From: Bicyclus anynana
Lineage: Eukaryota; Arthropoda; Insecta; Lepidoptera; Nymphalidae
DNA length: 64,000 nucleotides
NCBI RefSeq assembly: GCF_947172395.1
Contig: NC_069108.1
Span: 8,629,068-8,693,067 of the forward strand
Direction: 5' to 3'
Position numbers and translations under genes: made by a program. Of the stretch, positions 45,201 through 56,568 are shown one piece after another. The notes beneath the pieces are model-generated. The model saw nothing but the letters and a program-made list of their open reading frames with translations. It was not told where the DNA came from and ran no database searches. How positions within the stretch are numbered: position 1 is the first letter of the stretch; every line of letters starts with the position of its first letter.

Positions 45201-48200
45201 GTTGTATATTAGAAAGGGTATCCAATAATAATAATAATAATAATAATAATATCGTTTATTTGCAAGAATTACCGTTCCTTACAGCATTCAACCAAATTAA
45301 TAGTGTGCAAATACATGGTGAAAAAGAAAAAAAATACAAACATTGAAATAAAATTAAGAAAAATATAAATACAATCAGTCACAATAACTAAATTAAATTA
45401 AATAAAATTATAAAATAAAAATAACACAAATAGTCCCCAAATTAAATGAAAAAAAAAAGAAAAGAAAAAGTTACAATTACAATATAATACAATAATTGGA
45501 ATTAAAAGTAAGTACGAGTATGTCATTAAAAATTAAGTCAAATATTCCTTAATGTCGTAGTAGCCCTTATCAATAAGCCATTTATTTAATTTTATTTTAA
45601 AATGGGGCAAGCTTAATTTTTGAATGTCATCTGGTAATTTATTAAATATTTTTACAGACATACAGTATGCACTTTTCATATAACTACCAGTACATACTTT
45701 TGATAGCACCAACTTGTTACCGTGTCTGACCGACTTATTGACCGTGCCTTCACCTCTTCGCTGAAAATATTTTGGATGGCGCTTAACAAAAATACAAACA
45801 TCTCGTATGTACATACAAGGCAGTGGAAGAATGTTCAATTGCTTAAAAAGAGGTTTACAGCTATCTAATGGCCCTGCTTTACACATAGCTCGAATGCATT
45901 TTTTTTGAAGTCGGAATGCTCTAATAAAGTCTACAGAGTTACCCCAGAGTATTAAACCGTATGACAGCACAGACGATACATGTCCGTGATATGCACTTAA
46001 AGCTACATCGATGGAAATAGTCTGCGTAAGACGTCTGAGCGCATAAACAAATTTGGCCAATTTTGTGCAAATGTAGTCAATATGAGATTTCCAATTCATT
46101 GTTTTGTCATAAACTAATCCTAAAAATTTCATTGTGTCATCTTCTCCTATTTTAATATCATTATATTTAACATCAACTGGCACTGTTTTTGAATTATAAT
46201 AATTAAATTGCATAATTTTCGTTTTATTTATATTAACCTGCAAGTTATTTTCATTTAGCCAAGTTATTATATTTTGTAATACGTCGTTCATACCTATTAA
46301 CATTATGACATCTCACTAATATGGTTGTATCATCTGCAAACAATACGCACGGGTGACTTGTTGCCGCCGTGATATCGTTTATGTAGGCCAAGAAAAGAAA
46401 TGGTCCTAGAATGCTGCCCTGCGGTACTCCCTTTTTATTATATTTGTATGTTGAATTATAAATCATCTTAATATTATTTTCTAGTTTGCTAATTTGTGTA
46501 CATACAGTCCTACCATTTAGATATGATTAAAGCTAGTAAGACCTTACCAAATTCAGCTAGGCAGGGAGAACAATACGAGCAGAACAGGGAAGTGATAGTT
46601 AACTGTCAAAGACGTCTTTAACCCATCGGTCACAAGTCTGGGGATTTACCAAGAGACTTTCCTCTTCCATATGACAGATTTTATAACTGTATGAGTGGGT
46701 ATAGTTTTCATACTCTTATAAGACTGTATAATGTTTGCTGAGTAAACTAGTCCAAATATAAAGAGTGTATTACCAGGGTCAATGGGGCGGACCGGCTCTG
46801 TGCGAGGTATGGTGAAGTAGCCCTTGGGGTTGGGGTCCCAGCACTTGGCTACGACCAGCTTTATGGGGCCCGGCTTTTGCACCACCTCACGCAAGACCCG
46901 CACTGCCTCATCGTTGGTCATGTCCTCAAAGTTCACGTCGTTCACCTGAAATGCAATGCATACTTTTCTTTAATTTCAGTGCTGCATATTTTTTTTTGTA
47001 TAGGAAGTATATGGTAATATGCTGTGTTAGGGCCTTTTTCTAGGTTATACATATTGCAAGGCATTCTTCTTTTATTGCTCCACTGTTTGCATGGACAATT
47101 AAGCTATGTAATAATTAAGAATTAATTATGTGGCATTACTTAAAAACAAAGATCTTTCTTTCTTCAATTGATATTTTACGAGATATGTGATCAGAAACTG
47201 TTCGATCTCATTTCAACAACCAATCAACCATTCTTTCATAAAAATATTTGGACAATATACACCCATTCCTGGGTACCAAGATAGCTACTTTCATCATATT
47301 TATAATATTAAAATGAATGTAAATAAATAAATAAATAATAAAATAGCCTTTTATTTTGAACAGCTAAAATGAATGTATAATGTCTTAATTTGTCCAGGTC
47401 TGGCTGGTGGGAGGCTTCGGCCGTGGCTAGTAGCCACCCCACCGGCAGAGATGTACCGCCAAGCGATTTAGTGTTCCGGTATGATGCCGTGTAGATACTG
47501 AAAGGGGTGTGGATTTTCATCCTCCACCTAACAAGTTAGCCCGCTTCCATCTTAGACTGCATCATCACTTACCATCAGGTGAGATTGTAGTCAAGGGCTA
47601 ATTTGTAAAGAATAAAAAAAAAATGTATAAAATGTGTTGTGCTAATTTAGTGAATGGCTGAACTGATTTGTCTAATTCTTTTTTTAGAAAATTCCTTGAA
47701 GTACGACAATAATTTTAACAGAGAAAAATTAAAAATTTTACCCAAAAGTCTATTTATAAAACTTTTTCTATACTCCTATACAAACAATTTCATACTAATA
47801 CTTAAAATTCAATTTGAACTTTAATGCCATACCAGGGCAGGGGTAGAGTGGGGGTAGATTAGGGGTAGTAGGGTAGAGGTACTGGAGGAGTAGCGAAGAA
47901 GTGCACAAATAAATCAAAGCAAAGCTTGACCAGGTCCGCTAGTAAATTTATAAATAAATATTAAACACATATAATATAAGTATTTAATATTTTAAAATAC
48001 ATATTACATATAGTATAAATACACCCAGACACAGTAGAACACTCATGCTCATCACACAAATATTTTCCAGTAGTGGGAGTTGAACCCACGGCCAAGGATG
48101 CAGAGAGCAGGGTCACTACTCACTGCTGGTGGGATAGAAAGTCAGACCATCTTTTCATAATGCAAAGAATAATTTGAAGTACCTATACCAGGCAACAATC

Positions 48201-50345
48201 TAAGGTCAAAAATATCTATTACAAAATTAGTACAATTTTAAATCATGCATGGTTTGTTTATAAAATGTTATATAAAATATATTAACAATAACTAATTGTT
48301 CTAAGCTTATTATTCAAATTTATTTTCATTACTATATGAACAAGTTAATTATTATTAGGTGTGAAATAACTAGTGAGTTGTGTTAAAGTAAATAAATTAA
48401 CTTTCGTTTAGTAATCCTCATATCATGTAATATTTATTTTTGGTTTGGTCTTTGGTTTTAGTTTAGTTTTATGTTGTTATGTGACTACGCACTTCCTGGT
48501 TAAAGGTTATCAGCTGGTAATCAGCGCTGTATGTCCAATATTTCCTTGGTACATGCAGCACAATCCTGAGCTGGAACCTTTTTCAAGGTTGTGCCAAATA
48601 CAACATAGTGGTGTTCTGATGCTTAGACTAAGCTGTTAGAGTATTAGGCACTACAATTATTGTATTAAGTGGTTCAGTGTAGCACAATTTTTGAAATAAG
48701 TGTTTTTTCTTCTTTTCTTTCTTTTAGATTTATACCCCCATTTTTAATTTGTTTGTAAACAGTACTCGTCAAGAAAGGCTGTAGTATAGATCAATGTATA
48801 TAAAATATAAATTAGATATAACCTGAAACTGGACTACTTTTTATCATGAAAAACTAAAGAGTTCCCAGATAGTCTAAATCCAAACTCTTACTCAAAAAAG
48901 TATACTAAATAAAAACTCTCACACACATAGAACTGTAAGTATTGGACTATTTAACTGCAGTCTTTTGACAATGTTTTTATTGCAAATAATAAAAACAAGG
49001 AAAGAAAGAAAGAAAATATGTTTATTCATTTTAGTATCACAAAAAGTACATCCTGTTTTACATAATAAATGACTGTTTAATTTCTGTCTGTCTGTCTTTA
49101 GTAATGATAAGAAAATCTCAATTCTGATACTATCAAGTGTCCAATTCATAGATGGGTGATTAACACTTTTGCTGCGGCAATGATTTTTTAGTACTTTCCT
49201 CTGGTTATTACGAGGTTTTTTGAACTCATACTAAAAATATATTGTGCAGTACGAGGTCCATCCAACACGCTAAACATACAAGGTCAATTGACCTTGTACC
49301 ACAACAAACATGTTTAGTTGGAGTTGGGTTTAGTTTAAGTTATTTATATACCTAATTGTTTACTCTATGATTTAGTTGGCCAACCTACAATAGTATCTGC
49401 AGGAGCTTGTAGTAAAAAATCATCATAACTCAATTTATCTAAAAATTCAAGAATGATTACCTGTAAAATCATATCACCGGGTTCAATCCTGCCATCCAGC
49501 GCAACCGCACCACCTTTCATAATACTGCCAACATAGATCCCACCATCACCACCCTTATTTGACTGACCAACTATCGATATACCGAGAAAATTCACTGTGT
49601 CCATGTTTAAAGTCACTGTAATTATGTGCATAGACATCGTAGAGTCCGTGATAGAGGAGTAGGAAGACGTGCGGGACATCACTTGAGGCCTTTTCCGCCG
49701 CCTCTGAGGCCTTTTGCGTGAGCTGACCTGCAAATGAGATACACTGCTGCATTCTGTGAGTGCTCTGTCTACGGAGGCATTGGTATGTCTGCCAGTGGTA
49801 GTTGTTATCTCCGATTGGCTGTCGAAGAGACTGGTGGAGTCCAAATCTGATGATAGAACTGAAGCAGTTTCGTATTCCAGCCCATGGTTGCCGTACTTCG
49901 AATGCCCGTTTATTCTGAGGCCCCTGTACTTGTATTTGTCGCAGGACGCTCTGTGGCCGGGTCGGGAGCTGATCGTGCTATCTGTGTCCGTGCAGGTGTC
50001 CCTAGTCAGAGGCACTGTGGGTGCCCCGTGGATGTTCTGCTTCGTTTTGCCAGCATTGCTGTCAGTGCACTGGGAAGCGCCGTCGGAAGGGTTGGAGCCC
50101 TCGGCAGACACCAGCCAAGACACCACGCGGCCGTTAAAGCACGGCAAATGTGCGTTGTCGTCCACTATTTCCTCTTTAACAACACCGAAATCATCGTCCA
50201 TGGATTTGAAAAAAAACTTGTAGTTCGGCCTGTTCAATTGATTTTTAAAGTCCAACAGTGTCACTTTTTCCGGAGATATCGGTATTTTAACTAAATACGG
50301 CGTCTCCTCGTCGTCTATGTAGTAAATAACTTTAGTCTCCTCCAT
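39275..50345 (-). CDS. dsh: Dishevelled, complete, eight exons, 624 residues
   Basis: Dishevelled is the cytoplasmic scaffold that relays Frizzled signals in the canonical Wnt and planar polarity pathways. Exons in transcript order: 50345-49461, 46945-46774, 44382-44200, 43375-43230, 42298-42141, 41418-41317, 40755-40673 and 39420-39275 (TAA 39275-39277). They total 1875 bp with matching phases (0,1,1,0,2,2,1) and GT-AG borders. Residues 1-85 are the DIX polymerisation domain (start MEETKVIYYIDDEETPYLVK). A basic stretch RKRPQRRRKRPQ precedes the PDZ domain (about 240-333) with its FLGISIVGQSNKGGDGG binding loop. DPGAWVAHTQAL follows. The DEP domain (about 395-485) contains MWLKITIPNAFIGADVVDWI and ends near ITFSEQCYYVAGELC. 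The tail is rich in Gly, Ser and Pro and ends in PVLFL. The length matches Drosophila Dsh (about 623). Introns hold a LINE fragment, SINEs and minisatellites. Identity is very firm; the exact last exon is slightly less so. Confidence 0.95.
39531..39828 (-). mobile_element. Helitron-like element, third subfamily, in dsh intron 7
   Basis: ACTAGCGGACCCGTTCAAGC at one end and TTATATATATAGAT at the other, with the pyrimidine-rich CTACTCTACCC tract. Relatives end at 41283 and 47943 with CAAAGCTTGACC and CTAG. Confidence 0.55.
40005..40330 (-). pseudogene. Retroelement ORF fragment, family E, copy 1 (dsh intron 7)
   Basis: Minus strand; same fragment as 54182-54545 and 60060-60420. It encodes a decayed form of SLYNLLKDLGLSRSAASSIL, with one extra base breaking the frame. 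Confidence 0.6.
40410..40462. repeat. Short 21-bp-type minisatellite in dsh intron 7
   Basis: Two units (CATGAGTGTATA...AAATCGA) matching the array at 39075-39258, on the other side of the last dsh exon. Confidence 0.75.
40885..41155 (-). mobile_element. SINE family B in dsh intron 6
   Basis: Reverse copy from CAGAATGAGAGGGGTTAGGC to CACTGGGCTATCATGGC. Confidence 0.8.
41200..41283 (+). mobile_element. Helitron-like 3' end, third subfamily, in dsh intron 6
   Basis: TAGGGTAGGGAAGGATAGGG followed by AAAGCTTGACCGGGTCAGCT and AG. Just upstream of the dsh exon 6 donor. Confidence 0.5.
41428..41600. repeat. About 40-bp minisatellite in dsh intron 5
   Basis: GTTAACGACATT, GAGTGCATTGACAACAATGA and GTGCGTGT repeat two to four times and decay toward 42110. 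Confidence 0.8.
41753..41882 (+). mobile_element. Helitron-like element in dsh intron 5
   Basis: TCACACTAATATTATAAATT to ACGCGGACAAGGTCGCGAGC and GGTCGCTAG. Confidence 0.5.
42339..43227. repeat. 31-bp minisatellite filling dsh intron 4, about 28 copies
   Basis: Plus-strand unit GGTCTGTAAGTGGGTGGAAG followed by TAATGTAACAT. It starts at the exon 4 donor and runs nearly to exon 5, with longer variant units holding GATATAATGAATGTAATATG. In gene sense each unit contains TTCCACCCACTTACAG, like a 3' splice site. Confidence 0.95.
43404..43582 (-). mobile_element. Helitron-like element in dsh intron 3
   Basis: ACTAGCTGACGCCGCGCAGT to TTATATATTAGTATATATAG. Reverse copy of the second subfamily. Confidence 0.65.
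43886..44172 (-). mobile_element. SINE family B in dsh intron 3
   Basis: Reverse copy from CTAAACAACCCATATTCGGC to TATCTACTGAGTTATCACG. Confidence 0.8.
44953..45050. mobile_element. 98-bp MITE with GCCAGTTTCTTCAT ends, in dsh intron 2
   Basis: It starts GCCAGTTTCTTCATCGCAAG and ends TTACATGAAGAAACTGGC. A short form of the element at 22079-22214. Confidence 0.75.
45222..46512 (-). pseudogene. Jockey-like LINE, 5' truncated, in dsh intron 2
   Basis: Minus strand. The reverse transcriptase part begins with KKGVPQGSILGPFLFLAYIN and the catalytic FADDTT, then after one frameshift near 46300 continues to the stop at about 45533. Visible blocks are NNLQVNINKTKIMQFN, MKFLGLVYDKTMNWKSHI, LSYGLILWGNS and YCMSVKIFNKLPDDIQKLSL. 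The 3' UTR ends in an (ATT)n tail (45222-45249), typical of LINEs. The endonuclease and N-terminal RT are missing. It lies in the same orientation as dsh. Confidence 0.85.
47392..47622 (+). mobile_element. SINE family A in dsh intron 1, head truncated
   Basis: From TCCAGGTCTGGCTGGTGGGA to the AAAGAATAAAAAAAAA tail. Confidence 0.8.
47640..47945 (+). mobile_element. Helitron-like element, third subfamily, in dsh intron 1
   Basis: G-rich GGGGTAGAGTGGGGGTAGAT tract and the end AAGCTTGACCAGGTCCGCTA plus G. The 5' limit is uncertain. Confidence 0.45.
47946..48132 (-). mobile_element. tRNA-derived SINE (family C2) in dsh intron 1
   Basis: Reverse copy of 56692-56970: TTTCCAGTAGTGGGAGTTGA and ACCCACGGCC carry the B-box complement. 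The head is decayed. Confidence 0.65.
48133..49460. other. Rest of dsh intron 1
   Basis: AT-rich sequence with no recognised element and no supported coding region. Confidence 0.4.
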
Positions 50346-51417
50346 TTTAAAACATTTATTATTGAAAACTCACAACACCCTTACGATCTATAAATATCAG
50401 CCGCCATCACAAAAATGGACATTAATTTAGTTCAGTTCGACGACAGCCCGCGGCGCCACTGTACTTTATTAATTAAAGGTTCTTTTCCTGTTCAACTTTC
50501 CTTTTTTGGAAAAAATATATATTTTCCTATACGCAGTATATCTTTTTATAAAGTCTATCAATTTTAGAAAGTTCAATAAAATTAGAAATACACAAGATGT
50601 TTGTAATCAGCTAATAGAATAAATGATATCGTTTATCATGTATTTTATCAGTGATAAGCAAGCAAACCAGTTAAAGAGCATTATGATAATAAATGAGAAA
50701 CTTTAATCAGCATATTTAATTTCTTTGAAATTTTAAATAACGTATAGGTTATTTTTATTTGATAATGAAGATTATGGGTCGTTTAAAATAGTATGAACAA
50801 CAGTCGAGCAACCAAGACAGCATTTATATTTTATCTATGATCAAGCACATAAGCATGCACAATACATCACTAGAGTTATTTTCTAATAGTTGGCACAATT
50901 GGAAAAACCTGGTAGTGCTGCCATAAAATATTATATAATTTACACACAAAACTACAGTTCTTTTTCATAATTTCAATATTTATTATATTTATATGACCCA
51001 CTTAATAAATGCAAAGTTTAACTGATCTGAATAAAAATATATTCGATATATATTTTTTTTGTAGCCGGTAACCGATCACTACCTACGTGGGTAATTCTGC
51101 AACGTATAGCAAGTAGGTCAATATAAATTGCGGTTATGGTTATAAGTAAATAAGTAATGGTTATATGTATATAATAAAGCTTGTAAAACTTGATTATTAT
51201 GAGTCTTGTCTTTCTTATTATATGGGAAAATTTTGAATGCTAGCAACAATGTGTATGTCAAATATGTGACATTGTCAAATTGAACAGATGACATTGACAC
51301 GGCGGATGTTTTGATTTTGAATTGAAAAAAGAACGTTATACGCAAAACAAAAAAAATTAAATAAACGATTTCGAAGAATTAAAAGATATTTTATAAAATA
51401 TAATATTTACGTTTAAA
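50346..51417. promoter_or_regulatory. Head-to-head spacer between dsh and the Spc24-like gene
   Basis: This 1.07-kb spacer separates two start codons pointing away from each other and so must hold both promoters. It has no recognisable mobile element, unlike most of the window. A GCCGCCAT motif (YY1/Pho-like, inferred) lies at 50401-50408, about 60 bp upstream of the dsh ATG. No clear TATA box was seen on either side. Confidence 0.5.
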
Positions 51418-54400
51418 ATGGTGAAAATTGAAGAAGAAGAATGGTATCTAAGTATTTGCCAACAGTTGAATGATTTCTGTATGAAAGTGGAAGGTCAGTA
51501 AAGTTAACAAAATTCGCATCATTTCATTGTCATTTAAAGTTAAAGGAATTAATTCAGCTAATTTAATAAACTATTTTTATCAGACTAACTTATCAGGTAG
51601 CTTTTTATTTATCAGGAATCCAATAAATAAACAAAATAGTAAAAACTAGCACGATCTATAATAGCATAGCATAGCTTCCTAAAAGAATTTCTCAAATCGT
51701 TCCGGTAGTTTCGAAGCTTATTCAGTGCTAACAAACAGGCTAATAATCAAATCTTTCCGATTTATAATATTAATATTGAAATTGATTTTTTTTTTAATGT
51801 ATTTTATTGTCACTTACAGTGTGTTGTTTTTATTTGTAGTTGTTTGAAGTATAGATTTATATACAGGGTGTCCCGTAAATATTACTACATATTTTAGAGG
51901 GTGATAGCTGACATCAAGGCCTACTAAAATAACGTAATATATGTTAGCCGAAATATTACGGTTTTGAAAATATATTGATTTTAATACAAAATACAAACCT
52001 TCAGTGTAGTTTAGTATTACCATGTGCTGAAAAATTACCTAAGCATTAATTTTATACTTGCTAACCATTAGATGCCGCGCGGTTTCACCGGCGTAGTTCC
52101 CGTTCCCGTAGGAATACAGAGATAAAATATAGCCTATCCTATAGCCTTCCTTGATAAATAAGCTATCTAACACTGAAAGAATTTTTCAAATCGGACCAGT
52201 AACTCTTGAGATTAGCGCATTAATCAAACAAACAAACAAACTCTTCAGCTTTATAATATTAGTATAGATTATGTTTGAATAGTTGTTTCAGCTAATGAAA
52301 CTTTGGTTTTTTGTTCTACAAAGTAAGTTTTTTTTCAATAAAACGGGCCTTATTTTTTTTTATATGTTTAAAGATTTTTATTGCATGCATTTTTCGTATA
52401 TAGAAAGAATACCTAAGCATTCCACTATACTAAATTAATTGTATCAAACCTTCAAAGTTTTTGATGTACCAATTGGTCAAAAAGCCTTGAAGGTAGGATA
52501 CAATTAATAGGACATTTAATGGACATGTTGAAAAAAAAATTTACTAGGCAAAGTTGTACACCTAGCTTCAAAAGCCTTGGTGTCAGCTTGATGTCAGCTA
52601 TCACCCTATAAAGTATGTCATAAAATATACTGGACACCCTGTACACCAAGCATATAAGTTTACAAATGAAACTTTGCAGAGAAAGTGCATGAGAACCAGC
52701 AGAAGTTAATGGCACGAGAGGAGAGAAATGAGCGGAAAGCCAAAATTATGCAAGAACGCAAACTTAATGTGAGTTTATTTTTATCAAGGACTAGCGGATG
52801 CCCGCGACTTCGTCCGTGTGGAAATCAATGTAAACTTTCAACCCCTATTTCACCACTTTAGGGATTGAGACAAATATCTTAGCATTCCATGGATTCACCA
52901 TGGAAAGCTAAGATATTTATATATTCATACATGCCGAAGAGTGCTGGGTCCATCACATGGTAGAGAGAAAAACTCCGACCAGAGTCCAGGATGTAGGGTT
53001 AAGTAATTCCTTGACGATTGTATTAATGAATTACTTTACTTCTATATATGTTTTGAGATTAACCACAAAGCCGTTTTTAGTTAGTTCATTTGTTAGGTCG
53101 TAATATTTATTTACTTAATTTTTTTGATATTCAAAGACAATAACTGTATGTATATTTAAGCTTGTTAATTATAATAAGTTTACCTTCTAGTTAGTTCAAT
53201 TTATTATAATAAATTTGTTTTTAATAAACATTCCACATTGAGGTGGGCTTTAAGTATAAATATAGATTTTTTGATGGTTGATCACACAACCACTGTACCG
53301 ACAAATACATACCACCAAGTGATATAGCGTTCCAGTACAATGTAGAAACCAAAAGGAGTGTGGATTTTCATCTTCCTCCTATCAAGTTAGTCCGTTTCCA
53401 TCTTAGATTGCATCAGTTCCATCAGGTGAGATTGTAGTCAAGAGCTAACTTGTCGTCATCAACCCATATTCGGCTCACTGCTGAACTCGAGTCTCCTCTC
53501 AGAATGAGAGGGGTAAGGCCAATAGTCCACCACGCTGGCCCAATGCGGATTGGCAGACTTCACACACGCAGAGAATTAAGATAATTCTCTGGTATGCAGG
53601 TTTCCTCACGATGTTTTCCTTCACCGATTAAGACACGTGATATTTAATTTCTTTAAATGCTAAAACTGAAAAAGTTGGAGGTGCATGCCCCGGACCAGAT
53701 TCGAACCCACACCCTCCGGAATTGGAGGCAGAGGTCATATCCACTGGGCTATCACGGCCTTAGAGCTAGAGAATAAAAAAAAAAAATGGACATCTTCCAT
53801 CCTCGAAGCAGGTCTTCAGCAGAGACTTAAACAAATGTTAACTGTTTGACTTGTGTGTTCCAGGCTGAGCTGACAGAGCAATGTGCTAGATTGAGCAACA
53901 GGACGGACGAGCTTGCGAGAGCCTGCAACAAGTTCTCCAAGCTCAGCATCACTGACAACGACCAGCTGAGACTTGACAACTTGAAGTGAGGAACATTTTT
54001 CTGTAATAATAACACAGAGAGACTAATCAATTGGAATTATATCTATTGAATAGCGGACGCTCGCAACTGTCTACGTAGAAATTAATGTAATTTCAACCCC
54101 TATTTCATCACTTTAGGGGTTGAATTTTAAAAATTCTTGAATTACTTTATATTTCATATTTTTTTATGATAGACGAATATCTTAGTATACCATGGATTCA
54201 CCGTTCAGGTGCTGAGTCCATTGCGTGGTAGAGAGAAAAACTCCGAGCAGAGTCCTGAACTTGTGACTACAGGATGTAGGGTTAAGGAATTCCTTGACGA
54301 TCGATCAACACTCCTCGTTCTCTGCTCGTGTTGTTCTCCCTGCCGCCAAATTTAGTAAGATCCTATTAGAGCAGCTTTGGATACTCGTTCTAATATAGAA

Positions 54401-56546
54401 CTAGCTGCACTTCTAGAGAGGCCAAGGTCTTTAAGCAAGTTATAGAGAGATTTTGCTGGTAATTCTCTCGCACCTACTTCTACGGCGTACAGATTAACTG
54501 CATAGCCATTTTTAGTTAGTTCATTTGTTAGGTCATAATACATTATTCATTTTTAAACTGTAGTCCTTCGGAATGTTAGTCTCCCACGGCACAGCACATT
54601 CTAAAAATGAAAGACTTTCCGTACAAACTTTCATCCCATATTTCATCCCCTCAGGGGTGGAATTTATCAAAATCCTTTCTTAGGGGATGCTTACGTCATA
54701 GTAGCTTTATGCATGCAATGTCTCAGCCAGATCTTGATCTTCCAGTCAATTTTACCAACAAAATTGTCTGTCGTTTTTTGAGAGGGTCGAGGTAAACTGA
54801 CTTAAAATATTTAACACCAATAAATATATCCTGCATCCTTACACTACACACAACTATAAATTTTAAATTGTAATACACACACATAAAATTTTAACACAAT
54901 GAAACATTGATTCTATAGATGCAGGCTGTATGAATATGTTTGATCATGAACATATGTATATTTTTGACAGAGGGGTAATGTATAGCGAGAGAGGTCCTAT
55001 ATAAAGTAACTAGTAGACGCCGTGCGTTTTTACCCACGTAGTTCTCGTTCCCGTAGGAATACGGGAATGTATAGCCGATAGCCTTCCTCGATAAATGGGC
55101 TATCTAATACTGAAAGAATTTTTCAAATCGGACAAATAGTTCCTGAGATTAGCGCGTTCAAACAAACAAAACTCTTCAGCTTTATAATGTTAGTATAGAT
55201 TGATTATGTATATTTTTGACAGAGGGGTAATGTGAGACAGGTCCTATATAAAGTAATTGGTCTGAGACTATAACTATTTTTTTACAGGGAGGGTCTGGAA
55301 GTGTCTAAAGAGTTGACAGGCATTAGATTCGACTACAGCGCTCCGCAGAACGTCATCAAAGGATGTATCCTTTTTTATTCGATACATTGGCGTTGTTCGT
55401 AAATATCCAATTATTCTATTAATTTTAGATATAAGTAAATTGTCATGCTTGATTTTACATTAAAAAAATGTCGTACTTTATCAACCCATATATAGCTTAC
55501 TGCTGAGCTCGACTCTCTTCTCAGAATGAGAGTTAGGCTAATAGTCCACCACTCTGGCCCAATGTGGATTGGCAGACTTCACACACGCAGAGAATTAAGA
55601 AATTCTCTGGTATGCAGGTTTCCTCACGATGTTTTTCCTTCACAGTTCGAGACACGTGATATTTAATTTCTTAAAATGCACACAACTGAAAAGTTGGAGG
55701 TGCGCAAGCACAGGTGCACTCTCTCTTCCCTCTCTCTCGAAATCCGATGGGACGGCAGACCGGCACGACCGGTGAGAGATCAGGCGCAGGACCGACGGCT
55801 TTACGTGCTCTCCGAGGCACGGGGATGTACCAACGCCGCCAACTTCCCAACTCCAGGCTGCTATTAAGATTTTCCTTGTAAGAAAAATCCCAATAACCTA
55901 TTTTGTTTTTGTTGGCCTGACCTGGGATTCGAATCCTGGACCTCATTGTCCGTAGCTGAACCAGCTAACCACGGGACCAATGAGGCAGTTAATAATGAAG
56001 GCGAACCAAATGAAGGCTAACCATCCTCAATAATGAAGGCTAACTAAATGAAGGCTAACCATCCTCAATAATGAAGGCTAATCAAATGAAGGCTAACCAT
56101 CCTCAATAATGAAGGCTAACCAAATGAAGGCTAACCATCCTCAATAATGAAGGCTAACCATCCTCAATAATGAAGGCTAACCATCCTCAATAATGAAGGC
56201 TAATCAAATGAAGGCTAACCATCCTCAATAATGAAGGCTAACCAAATGAAGGCTAACCATCCTCAATAATGAAGGCTAACCAAATGAAGGCTAACCATCC
56301 TCAATAATGAAGGCTAATCAAGTGAAGGCTAACCATCCTCAATAATGAAGGCTAACCAAATGTCAGGCCAAACTAACTAAACTTTAATCTTAATAAATGA
56401 CTACCTTGACTCACGAATCAGACATAAAGAGCGAGTATCGCAAACTGCTGTTGCCCTTCGAGGTGGACAACCCGGAGGCTCTGTGGAGCGCCCTGCGCAC
56501 CGGCGACTGCGGCCCGCGCGGCAAGGAGAACTACAACCCCAACTAG
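51418..56546 (+). CDS. Spc24: Spc24-like kinetochore protein (tentative), complete, five exons, 162 residues
   Basis: Spc24 is a subunit of the Ndc80 complex, which joins kinetochores to spindle microtubules. Exons: 51418-51493, 52680-52768, 53864-53985, 55288-55364 and 56422-56546 (TAG 56544-56546), 489 bp in total, with phases 1,0,2,1 and GT-AG borders. The first half is acidic then charged and heptad-like (KVHENQQKLMAREERNERKA, then ELTEQCARLSNRTDELARAC), as expected for a coiled coil. The second half is a small compact domain with TGIRFDYSAPQNVIKGYIKS, LLLPFEVDNPEALWSAL and the end KENYNPN. The pattern of Trp/Phe-Asp-Tyr, a Val/Ile-Lys-Gly turn and a final Leu-Trp helix matches the Spc24 C-terminal fold, and the length is slightly short. 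Sequence similarity is weak, as in most insect kinetochore proteins, so the name is an inference. A transposon end lies 37 bp before exon 2 and another starts 22 bp after the stop. Confidence 0.62.
51866..52643. mobile_element. ACAGGGTGTCCC element in intron 1 of the Spc24-like gene
   Basis: It starts ACAGGGTGTCCCGTAAATAT and ends GGACACCCTGTA. Subterminal AGGGTGATAGCTGACATCAA is inverted near 52590-52612. A Helitron-like element is nested at 52070-52268. It ends 37 bp before exon 2. Confidence 0.75.
52070..52268 (-). mobile_element. Helitron-like element nested in the ACAGGGTGTCCC element
   Basis: GATGCCGCGCGGTTTCACCG to CTTTATAATATTAGTATAGA. Second subfamily, reverse. Confidence 0.65.
52788..53105 (-). 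mobile_element. Helitron-like scrap and retroelement family E fragment, copy 2
   Basis: ACTAGCGGATGCCCGCGACT opens the region. GCTGGGTCCATCACATGGTA to AGTTAGTTCATTTGTTAGGT at 52940-53105 is a deleted copy of family E. It lies in intron 2 of the Spc24-like gene. Confidence 0.55.
53275..53457 (+). mobile_element. SINE family A, interrupted by SINE B
   Basis: The body runs to GTCAAGAGCTAACTTG. The tail AGAGAATAAAAAAAAAAA resumes at 53767 after the SINE B insertion. Confidence 0.75.
53458..53757 (-). mobile_element. SINE family B inserted in a SINE A
   Basis: Full reverse copy from CAACCCATATTCGGCTCACT to TATCCACTGGGCTATCACGG. B box complement GATTCGAACCC. Confidence 0.85.
54182..54545 (-). pseudogene. 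Retroelement ORF fragment, family E, copy 3 (intron 3 of the Spc24-like gene)
   Basis: Minus-strand frame 54543-54352 reads MYYDLTNELTKNGYAVNLYA, VEVGARELPAKSLYNLLKDL and GLSRSAASSILERVSKAALI. It resembles the C-terminal region found after some LINE reverse transcriptases (YAVEVG...LL..LGL motif). No RT is present. Confidence 0.65.
55012..55199 (-). mobile_element. Helitron-like element in intron 3 of the Spc24-like gene
   Basis: ACTAGTAGACGCCGTGCGTT to TTTATAATGTTAGTATAGAT. Confidence 0.6.
55480..55990 (-). mobile_element. Chimeric SINE: family B tail joined to another tRNA-headed SINE
   Basis: SINE B reverse sequence up to AACTGAAAAGTTGGAGGTGC. Then a different body with ATCCGATGGGACGGCAGACC ends in a tRNA-like head complement (GGGATTCGAATCCTGGACCT). 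The junction near 55700 replaces the SINE B head. Confidence 0.6.
55998..56362. repeat. Minisatellite AATGAAGGCTAACCATCCTC in intron 4 of the Spc24-like gene
   Basis: Units of 24 bp (AATGAAGGCTAACCATCCTC plus AATA) alternate with a short form AATGAAGGCTAACCAA over about 365 bp. It ends about 60 bp before exon 5. Confidence 0.93.
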
Positions 56547-56568
56547 CGTGAACGTCACATGTTACATA

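Noticed and set aside
49756..50294. Plus-strand frames of 136-155 codons
   Set aside because: They are antisense to dsh exon 1.
55998..56362. CRISPR-like alternating repeat
   Set aside because: The units are head-to-tail minisatellite copies without unique spacers, in an intron of a eukaryotic gene.
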